Shown: piece after piece, positions 48,231-57,050 of the stretch
Layout of the letters: every line of letters starts with the position of its first letter
Position numbering within the stretch: position 1 is the stretch's first letter
NCBI RefSeq assembly: GCF_904848165.1
Contig: NZ_LR884459.1
Span: 1,240,001-1,304,000, forward strand
Reading direction: 5' to 3'
Origin: Psychrobacter arenosus
GTDB lineage: Bacteria; Pseudomonadota; Gammaproteobacteria; Pseudomonadales; Moraxellaceae
DNA length: 64,000 nt
Program-made: the position numbers and the translations under genes
Notes under the pieces: generated by a model
What the model was told of the DNA's origin: nothing
The model's input: the letters and a program-made list of their open reading frames with translations, nothing else
Database searches by the model: none

Positions 48231-48418
48231 GAAAATACCTTAATTGTGTAAAACAGATTTCTCTAAACCTGCTTTAATTACCCTTATAAAAAACTAATAA
48301 AATGTGAAATAGATTCCGTCTAATCACTGGCTAAGCTAACTTGTAAATAGATTCAATCATTATCGGCTTAAACGCGCTGACATGCTACCTGAGAGGTTAC
48401 GTCAGCTCAATAGCCCAT

Positions 48419-48446
48419 AAAAAAACACGACAGATAATGTCGTGTT
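48419..48446 (-). terminator. Terminator of the SPOR/LysM gene
   Basis: Minus strand: ACACGACA pairs with TGTCGTGT around a 5-base loop and is followed by seven T residues, about 50 bp past the stop at 48497. Confidence 0.82.
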
Positions 48447-48496
48447 CAGTTATAAATTATTCAGAATTGAGTTAAGCAGCGCTTATGTCTACTACT

Positions 48497-49732
48497 TTAA
48501 CGCCAGTATAGCACCCAAGCATTTTTAATCCCTGTGCGAGAATCACCATTAATCTTATCCTTTAACGCTAGCGCTGCAGGTTTACCGGTCTCTGGACCCA
48601 CGATGACACGCACACCGCGACTGGTCGGACTGGTAGAGACTTTATAGCCCGCTGAGCGTAGCTTTTTAGCCACTTCATCCGCTTTAGCCTGGTTATCCGC
48701 TAGGGCTACCTGTACGCCGAAACTGCCTTTTGCTTCGCCTCGTGCCGCTTCTTGACGCGCCTGCACTAGACGCTGTTGTGCGGTTTTGGCTGCCTCAGCT
48801 CGTCTCTGCTCTTCTGCCGCTTCTCGCTCTAATCGTGAGATTTGACTTTGCGAAGGTATCTTTAACTCTTGACCCACGCGTAGACTGTCAGAAGTATTCA
48901 TGTTGTTAGCTTGAGCTAGCGCTGCGACCGGCACGTTATATTCCCGCGCCAGACGGATTAGGCCATCGCCGCGCTTAACCTCATAACTGCCTGGCGTTTT
49001 TGGCGCGGCTTTGGCGGCCTCAGCCTTTTGCTGTTCGGCTTGTTTCTGCTCTGCTCTTTTTTGCTCTGCTTTTAGCTCATCGGCTTTCTTTTTATCAGCC
49101 GCTGCTTGCTGAGTTTTGACTTGCTCATTCTGCTTTGCTTTTGCTTGCTCCGCAGCTCGTTGTTGGGCTTGTTTATCCGCAGCGGCCTTTTGCTCAGCAG
49201 CGGCCTTTTGCTCAGCAGCTTTTTTAACCGCGTCATCATTCTTTGTCGTTGTGACTGCAGGTTTAACTGTGGTTGGAGTTGGAGTTGCCGTAGTAGTAGC
49301 AGCCCCTTCAGTACGGGCTTGTACCGTGGGTTTAGCAATAACCGAGGCTGCTACTTCAGGACTGGTTTCATCCCCTACAGGCTCAACCGCATTATTATTC
49401 ATATATTGTTCGTTTTCTGCGCGAGCTTTCGCTAAGGCAGCCGCTTCCGCTTGTTCTTGCTCAGCTAAAAACTCTTTCGTACGGCGCTCTTGTTGGGCCA
49501 CGCGTGCTTCACGTTCTTTTTGCTTTTGCGCCAAGATCCGCTCTTCGGTAGCCACATCCGTGGTGAGGGGCTGGCCATTCTCTGAGCTGGCCGAGGCTGA
49601 TTGCTCGATAGCGGTAGGTTCAGGAGCATTCGCCTGATTTGAGGTACCAACTTGTTGTACCATGGCGAACAGCACAACACCGCCGCCTACCATCATTGCT
49701 AGTCCCAACAGGGTTTGTCTCGAAAAATTCAT
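48497..49732 (-). CDS. SPOR and LysM domain cell-wall protein (DedD-like position)
   Basis: 411 residues. An N-terminal signal anchor (about 7-27), a long Glu/Ala/Lys/Gln coiled region (about 60-245, including a repeated AEQKAAAEQKAAAD), a LysM domain (YEVKRGDGLIRLAREYNVPV to VGQELKIP) and a C-terminal SPOR domain (GSFGVQVALADNQAKADEVA to AWVLYWR). Both domains bind peptidoglycan, so it should be a periplasmic division or wall protein. The place after folC is where many gammaproteobacteria have dedD; the added LysM domain is unusual for DedD. Confidence 0.85.
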   Translation of the reverse strand: MNFSRQTLLGLAMMVGGGVVLFAMVQQVGTSNQANAPEPTAIEQSASASSENGQPLTTDVATEERILAQKQKEREARVAQQERRTKEFLAEQEQAEAAALAKARAENEQYMNNNAVEPVGDETSPEVAASVIAKPTVQARTEGAATTTATPTPTTVKPAVTTTKNDDAVKKAAEQKAAAEQKAAADKQAQQRAAEQAKAKQNEQVKTQQAAADKKKADELKAEQKRAEQKQAEQQKAEAAKAAPKTPGSYEVKRGDGLIRLAREYNVPVAALAQANNMNTSDSLRVGQELKIPSQSQISRLEREAAEEQRRAEAAKTAQQRLVQARQEAARGEAKGSFGVQVALADNQAKADEVAKKLRSAGYKVSTSPTSRGVRVIVGPETGKPAALALKDKINGDSRTGIKNAWVLYWR

Positions 49733-50200
49733 CCGCTATGGTCTCTTATCTGATCAGTGATTAAATGGCGGTAGCTTTATCGCAATCCACATACGATAAA
49801 ATCGCTTTTCGTAATACGATAGATGCTGTATACCGGGACAATTAAGCACGCCCCGAGGCTACATAACGACTTGATTATAAAACATCTGCTCGCTATTGTC
49901 TGCCTTGTTACCTGCCCGTGACTTTCGTCATAATCCCGGTGCGCTTAGCAGGATTATAGGCTTTATAACCGCAAGGTTAGTTTTTAGGCGCCTATCTATT
50001 GCCTTATCTAGTGGCACAGCTAAGCTATTCCTAGCAAATATAACACTAAGTATGAGCTATGATAAGACTATTTACGATTAGCGCAGCGCTATTAAGAACT
50101 AAGGTCAAAATAAGAGGATTTTAGGGAGTGATGATTTTAGCAGCTATGTAAGCTATTATTGCTATCACAGCTGCTATTTTTATTATGTCGGCTATTTTTA
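49733..50200. other. 468-bp gap between folC and the SPOR gene
   Basis: No convincing gene was seen. A small reading frame on the plus strand lacks support. An 18-bp-period duplication of GCTATTTTTATTAT (50173-50186, 50191-50204) overlaps the folC stop codon. Confidence 0.45.
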
Positions 50201-51583
50201 TTATAGGGTTGAAGGAATACTTTCTACTTTTAGCGCTATCAAGACTTCAGCGATAGTGTGGAAAGAGCCACAGACAAAGATAAAGTCTGCTGGCGTTGTG
50301 GCTGCAATGACGCCCGTACTGGCTTCCGCTAAATCAGGATAAGTAATTAGCGAACTTTGGGGCACTTGAGTGGACAGTATATCGCTGAGCATCTCTACCG
50401 GAGCGGCGCGCGGTTGCTCAATAGCCGCTACATGCCATTGCTGAATAGGCAGAGATGACTGTACTAAATAATTCACTACTTCTTGAATGGGCTTATCTAC
50501 CAACATAGAAAACACGAGGTGCAATTGCGCGGTGGGGTGTGCCTGCAAATGCTCTTGCCAAGCTCGCGTCACTTGAGGCATGACAAAGCTAATCCCTTCA
50601 AGGTTGTGCGCCACATCAAATAGCCACTGTCTCTCGGCAATTTGACGGCGATCAAAGCGACCGGCTAAGCGCACAGTATTAAGGGCAGCAGCCATATGCT
50701 CTTGGGTGATACTCAAAGGACTGGCCAAGATAGCTGAGATGGCATTAGCGGTATTACTAATGGATAAGGGAGGTTTCGGCAATTGCATCGTCACAGCGGC
50801 ATTACTATATTGCCAAACGTCATCACTTTCTAAATTTAGGGTATCCACTGACTCAGTAGCCGCAAAGTGGGAAAAGTCTTGCTCCGCTTGATAGCAAGTG
50901 ACGTTTAACGCAGTAATCTTATCTCGGACACTCTGGGGCATGTCGCCATCCCCAAAGATAAGCGTACCGTCTTGACGTAAGATACCCGCCTTTTCTGCGC
51001 CAATTTTTTCTTTAGTATCGCCCAACCAATCCACATGATCGATGCCGATATTGGTAATTACCGCCATATCCGGATCGATGATATTCACAACGTCTAAACG
51101 GCCACCAAGCCCGACCTCTAATACCCACACATCACAATCCGCTTCGGCAAAAATTTGCATCGCCGCCAAGGTGGTCATCTCAAAGAATGATAAGGTTAAG
51201 TCACAGGCTAAGCGTGCTTGCTCAACTGCGTAAAAGGCTGCGATCAATACTTGATCACCTACTGCTTGACCGTTAATACGGACACGCTCATTAAAATCAA
51301 TCAGATGCGGTGATTGGTATAACGCGGTCTTATAACCGGCTTGCTGACAAATTTCCGCAATGACCGCCGTCGTTGAGCCTTTACCGTTAGTACCTGCAAC
51401 GGTGAATACATAGGCATCGTCTTTCGCCGACTGCACCACACCCAAATACTCTGCAACGGGCAAAACCCGCGACAAGCCCATATCTATCGCTGACACATGG
51501 ATTTGCTGCATGTAATTCAGCCATTGCGATAAGGAGCTGGTGAGATCGGGAGTGGCTACAGGGGATAAGATAGGATGTGTCAT
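50201..51583 (-). CDS. folC: Bifunctional dihydrofolate / folylpolyglutamate synthase
   Basis: 460-residue Mur-ligase-like enzyme that adds glutamate to dihydropteroate and then to folates. The P-loop TVAGTNGKGSTTAVIAEI is at about residues 62-80, followed by YQSPHLIDFNERVRING and GLGGRLDVVNIIDPDMAVIT. The C-terminal domain begins LAGRFDRRQI. It is 158 bp after accD, the normal accD-folC order. Confidence 0.96.
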   Translation of the reverse strand: MTHPILSPVATPDLTSSLSQWLNYMQQIHVSAIDMGLSRVLPVAEYLGVVQSAKDDAYVFTVAGTNGKGSTTAVIAEICQQAGYKTALYQSPHLIDFNERVRINGQAVGDQVLIAAFYAVEQARLACDLTLSFFEMTTLAAMQIFAEADCDVWVLEVGLGGRLDVVNIIDPDMAVITNIGIDHVDWLGDTKEKIGAEKAGILRQDGTLIFGDGDMPQSVRDKITALNVTCYQAEQDFSHFAATESVDTLNLESDDVWQYSNAAVTMQLPKPPLSISNTANAISAILASPLSITQEHMAAALNTVRLAGRFDRRQIAERQWLFDVAHNLEGISFVMPQVTRAWQEHLQAHPTAQLHLVFSMLVDKPIQEVVNYLVQSSLPIQQWHVAAIEQPRAAPVEMLSDILSTQVPQSSLITYPDLAEASTGVIAATTPADFIFVCGSFHTIAEVLIALKVESIPSTL

Positions 51584-51741
51584 AATGGGCCGTCATAAGT
51601 AAGATAAGCACCGCTCATGGCAGAAGGCACAAGCGATGCTTATTGGAGATAGGAACAAATAAGAATAAGGGGGCTGCTGTTTGGACTCTAAACCATAGAC
51701 CCAAGCTTTAAAACTTAAATTTAATTAATCATCTAAAAGAA

Positions 51742-52707
51742 TTAGGCTTTTAAGGGTAACACATTGTCATGATGAGTCATTTTCGCTAATAAACGGTAAA
51801 TCGTATCGTTCAACTGATGACGATGCACGACTTGGTCAATCACGCCATGCTCAAGTAGAAACTCAGCGCGTTGGAATGGTTCTTCTAGCGTCTCACGCAC
51901 TGTCTGCTCGATGACGCGTTTACCGGCAAAACCAATCATCGCTTTAGGTTCGGCCAGATGAATATCGCCAATCATAGCGAGCGAAGCAGTTACCCCACCA
52001 TACACAGGGTTGGTTAACACGACCAGATACGGAATACCGGCAAGTCTTAAGCGCTCGATTGCCGCAGCCGTACGTGCCATTTGCATCAAGGACAATAGCC
52101 CTTCTTGCATACGAGCGCCACCTGAGGCCGCAAAACAAACTAAAGGAATGCCATCGGCTAAAGCTTGCTCAGCGGCTTGGACGAATCTATCGCCGACTAC
52201 CGAGCCCATAGAGCCGCCCATAAAGCGGAAGTCAAAGGCACAGGCGACCAGTGCTAAATTTTGCAAGCGTCCTTTCATCACCAATAAGGCTTCAGTCTCG
52301 CCGGTCTTTTCTTGGGCTTCCACTAAGCGTTTTGGATAAGGCTTGCTGTCCACAAAAGACAGTGGATCGCCAGTAGTAAATTCTTGCCCCAACTCTGCGT
52401 CAACTTGACTTAAAAACCAAGTTAACCGCTCACGCGCAGTCATCGCTAAATGGTTGTCGCAATGCGGACAAACGTAGCAATTAAAGATGAGCGCGGTATT
52501 GGTAATCACCGAGTGGCACTCAGAGCACTGGGTAGAAGGCTCCGTTTCAACTGCGGTCAGTTGCGGGGTTGCCTGTCTTTTTACTTGCGGAATAGGACGA
52601 TCGAGCCAAGTTTGATTCATAGCAGCGTTATTAATAGCAGCAGATTGTTGCGCACTATTTTGTGCTTGTGCCTGCTCTGGGGTCATAGTATCAGTAGATT
52701 GGGTCAT
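51742..52707 (-). CDS. accD: Acetyl-CoA carboxylase carboxyltransferase subunit beta
   Basis: 321-residue zinc-ribbon subunit that, with AccA, moves carboxyl from biotin to acetyl-CoA, the first step of fatty-acid synthesis. Four cysteines (CSEC near 61, CPHC near 80) form the zinc ribbon. The catalytic core shows FMGGSMGSVVGDRFV and SASGGARMQEGLLSLMQMA-like residues (here AASGGARMQEG). The first 29 residues are an Ala/Gln/Asn-rich extension before MNQTWLDRPIPQVKR. The later Met could be the start, but it has no ribosome binding site. Confidence 0.97.
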   Translation of the reverse strand: MTQSTDTMTPEQAQAQNSAQQSAAINNAAMNQTWLDRPIPQVKRQATPQLTAVETEPSTQCSECHSVITNTALIFNCYVCPHCDNHLAMTARERLTWFLSQVDAELGQEFTTGDPLSFVDSKPYPKRLVEAQEKTGETEALLVMKGRLQNLALVACAFDFRFMGGSMGSVVGDRFVQAAEQALADGIPLVCFAASGGARMQEGLLSLMQMARTAAAIERLRLAGIPYLVVLTNPVYGGVTASLAMIGDIHLAEPKAMIGFAGKRVIEQTVRETLEEPFQRAEFLLEHGVIDQVVHRHQLNDTIYRLLAKMTHHDNVLPLKA

Positions 52708-52923
52708 AAGTTAAAATCACTCTTACAAAATTGCTTTTAGTTTACACTTGTAAACCCTATTTCGCAAAGCGCTTTATCATCTTAGAGCAGATACTAGCGA
52801 CTTCTAAGGGTTAAATTACAAATTACCATCACCCGAAGTCGCCTTTAGACACGTTTAACCCATCTACTCGCCTTAATCATCATTGCAATAAGGGCAAGCA
52901 ACTTTATATTAAACAGAGTTAGC

Positions 52924-53769
52924 TTAGACCTGGGTAGTATTTTCTATGCTTAAAGTGTCTAATGCCGCGCGCAGCTCATCCATTTTCGCCATAATTTTAG
53001 CTTGTGCGGCTGCTACAGTAGCCGCATCTGTATCCACACCTAAGCCCGTGAAATGCTGCACTAATTCACTACCGACAATCACACCATCGGCAAACTGACC
53101 GACCGCTTTGGCAGACTCGCCATCACGAATACCAAAACCTACGCAAACTGGAAGATCGGTATCAGACTTAATCGCTTGCACTTGCTCACCGACATCTGCA
53201 GTATCTAAGGTCGCTGAGCCAGTCACACCCTTGAGTGAGACATAATAGATGTAACCGCTACAATGCGTTAGGACCTGTTTACGGCGCTCAGGTAGCGTCG
53301 TAGGTGACAGTAAGAAAATTTCGTTCATCGCCTTGTCCGCCAACTGACCGGTAAAGGCACCCGCCTCACCTGGTGGCAAATCGACCATTAGGATACCATC
53401 CACGCCAGCGTCTTCACACAGCTCGATAAAACGGTCGTAACCGATAATCTCTACCGGGTTTAAATAGCCCATTAGGATAATTGGGGTGTTGCTGTCTTTT
53501 TCACGGAATTCTTTAACCATAGCAATAGCTTGGCGAGTACTTGTGCCAGCTGCTAGGGCGCGTTCACCCGCTAATGATACCGTAGGACCATCCGCCATTG
53601 GGTCGGAAAATGGTAACCCTACTTCAATCATATCGGCGCCATGGCTGACTAAATCATGAAGTAGCTCAACAAAGCCATTAGGCCGCGGATCACCCGCCAT
53701 AACATAAGGAATGAGGGCTTTTTTATTCTGTTGCTTTAAGATCGCAAAAGTCGTTTCAATACGGGTCAT
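52924..53769 (-). CDS. trpA: Tryptophan synthase alpha chain
   Basis: 281-residue TIM barrel that cleaves indole-3-glycerol phosphate and passes indole to TrpB. The catalytic Glu49 and Asp60 lie in IEVGLPFSDPMADGP. Normally trpA follows trpB directly. Here a toxin-antitoxin pair separates them by more than 1 kb, so translational coupling of the two subunits is lost. Confidence 0.97.
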   Translation of the reverse strand: MTRIETTFAILKQQNKKALIPYVMAGDPRPNGFVELLHDLVSHGADMIEVGLPFSDPMADGPTVSLAGERALAAGTSTRQAIAMVKEFREKDSNTPIILMGYLNPVEIIGYDRFIELCEDAGVDGILMVDLPPGEAGAFTGQLADKAMNEIFLLSPTTLPERRKQVLTHCSGYIYYVSLKGVTGSATLDTADVGEQVQAIKSDTDLPVCVGFGIRDGESAKAVGQFADGVIVGSELVQHFTGLGVDTDAATVAAAQAKIMAKMDELRAALDTLSIENTTQV

Positions 53770-53905
53770 GGTTATACTCTTATTAAGGGCTATATTTTAT
53801 GAATAGGGTTCTACTGAATAAACGATTTTACTAAATAGAGACTATCTGCAATTCATTTGATTTCGCAGACTATAAAAACTTTAGTAGCAGATTTAAGACA
53901 GTCAA

Positions 53906-54316
53906 TTAGTCGAGGTCAATAATCTTCAAACCTAGTGACTTAGCAATGCTTTGCGCTTTTCCATCAAAGGTCAATAAAGCGACTTTTTCATAGTGCTGAC
54001 TATGATAGGCAATGATACCGTCAGCAAAATCGCCACCGTGCTCCATAAGCTTGATACCCATCGCAGCGAATTTGTCGCTAGTAAGCACATTATCTTGGTT
54101 GATGAGACTAGCAATAACCTCATTAACTAAAGTTCTAGATAACTTAAGTGTGTTAGTCATCACCCAAACCGTCTCGCATAGGGTTTGTATGGGCAAAACC
54201 AACTTATAATGGTCAGATAGAAAATAATGCTCAACTAACTGATACTGCTTTTCATCATCTCGCAATAGATAACGTAATAAAACATTGGTATCTACAATGA
54301 TATGAGAAATACTCAT
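53906..54316 (-). CDS. PIN-domain ribonuclease toxin (VapC-like)
   Basis: 136 residues. The PIN acidic residues are in place: Asp9 (IIVDTNVLLRY), Glu48 (LCETVWV), Asp96 (GGDFADGIIAY) and Asp118 (LLTFDGKAQ). VapC toxins cut tRNA or rRNA. It overlaps the upstream antitoxin gene by 4 bases (ATGA). It lies on the same strand between trpB and trpA. Confidence 0.88.
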   Translation of the reverse strand: MSISHIIVDTNVLLRYLLRDDEKQYQLVEHYFLSDHYKLVLPIQTLCETVWVMTNTLKLSRTLVNEVIASLINQDNVLTSDKFAAMGIKLMEHGGDFADGIIAYHSQHYEKVALLTFDGKAQSIAKSLGLKIIDLD

Positions 54317-54636
54317 TGAGAATTATTCATCATAGCTCGCTGCATAATACCGGCTGCAACAGCATCTTTAATATCTTGCTCACTAACAGGTTTTATGACA
54401 AAAGGAGCCAGGATACCTCCCAGCTCACTCATTGACTTCAAAACTGTGGCTGGCTTTTTTTCGTTAAGCAGAAAGTTGCTATTCTCTTCCAAAGCAATAG
54501 GCTCAGCCGTATTAGCATCAGTAGATTTCGTCAAAAATACGACCATAACCTCGGATGGTTCAGCATTATTAATAGGAGGGGCCTCATGGAGTATCACCTT
54601 CCCATTTACATACGTCCCTGATACAGCGATTTGCAT
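54313..54636 (-). CDS. Antitoxin partner of the PIN toxin
   Basis: 107 residues. The N-terminus (VSGTYVNGKVILHEAPPI then EVMVVFLT) resembles the small DUF2281/AbrB-like antitoxins that precede PIN toxins. The C-terminal part is acidic and likely flexible, as expected for a region that wraps the toxin. AGGAG precedes the ATG. Extended -10 (TGTTAGAAT, 54692-54700) lies about 60 bp upstream, so the pair probably has its own promoter. Confidence 0.75.
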   Translation of the reverse strand: MQIAVSGTYVNGKVILHEAPPINNAEPSEVMVVFLTKSTDANTAEPIALEENSNFLLNEKKPATVLKSMSELGGILAPFVIKPVSEQDIKDAVAAGIMQRAMMNNSQ

Positions 54637-54691
54637 ATAAATCTCCTCGGTATCTCATCGGGTTATAACGACCATACTCCTGAATATATCT

Positions 54692-54700
54692 ATTCTAACA
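54692..54700 (-). promoter_or_regulatory. Candidate extended -10 promoter of the PIN toxin-antitoxin pair
   Basis: Minus strand TGTTAGAAT: TAGAAT (54692-54697) with an upstream TGT. No good -35 was seen. It lies between the trpB stop and the antitoxin start. Confidence 0.4.
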
Positions 54701-54833
54701 AAGCTAAGCCTTGTGCTTCATAACAGAGCTTTCTTAGCCTAATCATAGCACCTAGCTAGGCGTAGCGATAAATTGCGCTTATTTGCGTCCATCCTTACCT
54801 TTACCTAGCTAGTAGCTTTTTGCCAAAACTTTT

Positions 54834-56084
54834 CTAAAGCTCAATACCCTCAGCTTTCATCACCGAATGCAAATCCTTATCACCACGACCTGACATATTC
54901 ACGATGATGGTTTGATCCGGACGCATGGTCTTAGCCAGTTTTAAGGCATAAGCGACCGCATGCGCAGACTCTAGCGCAGGGATGATGCCCTCTTTACGGG
55001 TCACTTCATGGAAACCTTCTAGCGACTCTTTATCCGTACAACCCACGTACTCTACGCGCTTCATATCTTTTAGGAAACTGTGCTCAGGACCAACGCCCGG
55101 ATAGTCGAGACCGGCTGAGATGGAATGGGTCTCTTGAATCTGACCATCATCATCTGCCATAAGGTAAGTGCGGTTGCCATGCAAGACGCCAATACGACCT
55201 GCGGCTAGTGGCGCAGAGTGACGGCCCGATTCGATACCATCACCCGTAGCTTCCACGCCATACATCTTCACTTCAGGGTCGTTGAGGAAATCAAAGAATA
55301 GACCAATAGCATTCGAACCACCGCCCACGCATGCCACTAAGGCATCGGGTAATTTGCCCGTTTTTTCAAGATGCTGAATACGCGCTTCTCTACCAATGAT
55401 TGCTTGGAAGTCACGGACTAGTAAAGGATAAGGATGAGGACCCGCTACTGTACCGATAATATAGTACGTGCTATCGACGTTCGTCACCCAATCACGCATC
55501 GCTTCGTTCATCGCGTCTTTGAGTGTACGTGACCCTGAGGTGACCGGCACTACCGTCGCGCCTAATAAACGCATACGATAAACGTTCATCTTTTGGCGTT
55601 CGACATCGTCCGCACCCATATAAACGATACATTCTAGCCCTAAACGCGCTGCAATCGTCGCCGTCGCTACCCCATGTTGACCGGCGCCCGTCTCAGCGAT
55701 AATGCGCTTTTTACCCGACATTTTTGCCAATAGGGCTTGGCCAATAGTGTTGTTTACTTTATGCGCACCAGTGTGGTTAAGGTCTTCACGTTTAAAGTAA
55801 ATCTGCGCCCCGCCAATCTCATCGCTCAAGCGTTTGGCATGGTATAGCGGTGTAGGACGACCGACGTAATTGATCAAGTCGTTATGATACTCTTCCCAGA
55901 ATTTTGGGTCTTGTTTCACTTGGTTGTATAGGGTTTCAAGCTCTTCTAACGCCGCCATCAAGGTTTCAGAAACGAATCTGCCACCATGCACCCCAAAATG
56001 CCCTTTGGCATCAGGATACTGATTGTAATTGGTCACTTCTTCGTTCACTTCGTCATTGTGCGGGATATTGTCAAAATTATTCAT
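54834..56084 (-). CDS. trpB: Tryptophan synthase beta chain
   Basis: 416-residue PLP enzyme that joins indole and serine. The PLP lysine is Lys109 in [16 protein letters not shown], and the phosphate loop is in [28 protein letters not shown] near the N-terminus is typical. It is 101 bp after trpF. The first 25 residues are Asn/Glu-rich and non-conserved. Confidence 0.98.
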   Translation of the reverse strand: MNNFDNIPHNDEVNEEVTNYNQYPDAKGHFGVHGGRFVSETLMAALEELETLYNQVKQDPKFWEEYHNDLINYVGRPTPLYHAKRLSDEIGGAQIYFKREDLNHTGAHKVNNTIGQALLAKMSGKKRIIAETGAGQHGVATATIAARLGLECIVYMGADDVERQKMNVYRMRLLGATVVPVTSGSRTLKDAMNEAMRDWVTNVDSTYYIIGTVAGPHPYPLLVRDFQAIIGREARIQHLEKTGKLPDALVACVGGGSNAIGLFFDFLNDPEVKMYGVEATGDGIESGRHSAPLAAGRIGVLHGNRTYLMADDDGQIQETHSISAGLDYPGVGPEHSFLKDMKRVEYVGCTDKESLEGFHEVTRKEGIIPALESAHAVAYALKLAKTMRPDQTIIVNMSGRGDKDLHSVMKAEGIEL

Positions 56085-56185
56085 AATAGAGTTCGCTCTT
56101 TTTCAAATTCAAAATAAGGGTCATATAAAGGGTAATAGCTGGTGTCTGTGCGCCTAATATCAGCCACAACAGAACCTGTAATAGA

Positions 56186-56836
56186 TTAGCTTTGCCAACG
56201 ATCACGCTTGACCGCTTTAATAAAGGCGGCCATTTTATCGCCATCTTTGATGCCCTTAGCGGCTTCAATCCCACCACTTACGTCTACCGCTACAATGGGT
56301 AGCGACAACGTATCTGCAACATTTTCAGGGGTTAATCCCCCCGCTAGTATAATTGGCAATTTGCTTCCCTCAGGTATTAGTGACCAATCAAAGCGCTCTC
56401 CAGTGCCGCCATAGGCTTGCTGTTGATACGCGTCTAACAAAATACTGCTTGCACCTGCACTAGCATACGCTTGAATCAAGGCTTGAATGTCCGCTAAATT
56501 TTGCGTTTGTTTATCAATGCGTAAAGCCTTAATCCAACGTTTATTCACGGTACTGGCTAAACGCTGACAATCCGCCGGCGTCTCATCTCCATGAAACTGA
56601 ATCACATCAAAAGGCACCTTGCTCACCAGCGCTACTAACTCAGCTTCGTCCATATTAACCACTAAGGCCACAATGCTCACAAAGGCTGGGATAGCTTGTA
56701 CCAAAGGCAATGCTTGCTCCGCGGTTACGGCACGCGGGCTGGGTGGATAAAATACTAAGCCTAACGCATCCACCCCTAATGACAGCGCGCGCTGCACATC
56801 ATCAATTCGGGTTAAGCCGCAAAATTTTACCTGCAT
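56186..56836 (-). CDS. trpF: Phosphoribosylanthranilate isomerase
   Basis: 216-residue TIM barrel that isomerises PRA to CdRP in tryptophan synthesis. It starts MQVKFCGLTRIDDVQRAL with the catalytic Cys6, has LVFYPPSPRAV, VIQFHGDETP and the phosphate-binding ILAGGLTPENV and VDVSGGIE. It is the first of trpF-trpB-(toxin-antitoxin)-trpA. It is divergent from phrB. Confidence 0.97.
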   Translation of the reverse strand: MQVKFCGLTRIDDVQRALSLGVDALGLVFYPPSPRAVTAEQALPLVQAIPAFVSIVALVVNMDEAELVALVSKVPFDVIQFHGDETPADCQRLASTVNKRWIKALRIDKQTQNLADIQALIQAYASAGASSILLDAYQQQAYGGTGERFDWSLIPEGSKLPIILAGGLTPENVADTLSLPIVAVDVSGGIEAAKGIKDGDKMAAFIKAVKRDRWQS

Positions 56837-56890
56837 AGTGTGATAATCCTTGGCGACCTAGCGTTTAATTCGCTGAACCTTGATAAAAAA

Positions 56891-56938
56891 CCGATAAAAA
56901 TAACCAAACCGATAAAAACAACCAGACTGATAAAAAGG
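56891..56938. repeat. 18-bp tandem repeats between trpF and phrB
   Basis: CCGATAAAAATAACCAAA (56891-56908), CCGATAAAAACAACCAGA (56909-56926) and CTGATAAAAAGG (56927-56938) form an 18-bp period, with a further TTGATAAAAAA just before. They lie between the divergent starts of trpF and phrB. Confidence 0.72.
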
Positions 56939-57050
56939 AAGAATAGGCATCTATAAAAAAGAGTTTTGTAAAATAAGAATTGCACTAAAAAACTTATCCT
57001 AGCATACTTTTAGCGCTATTTAGCACCGCCCACCACAAAAGGATAACCTG

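Noticed and set aside
49106..49637. Long cysteine-rich reading frames opposite the SPOR gene
   Set aside because: They are shadows of the repetitive Ala/Lys/Gln coding region on the minus strand and have no start signal of their own.
49896..50081. A 61-residue plus-strand frame between the SPOR gene and folC
   Set aside because: No ribosome binding site or recognisable domain, and it runs antisense to the surrounding transcription.
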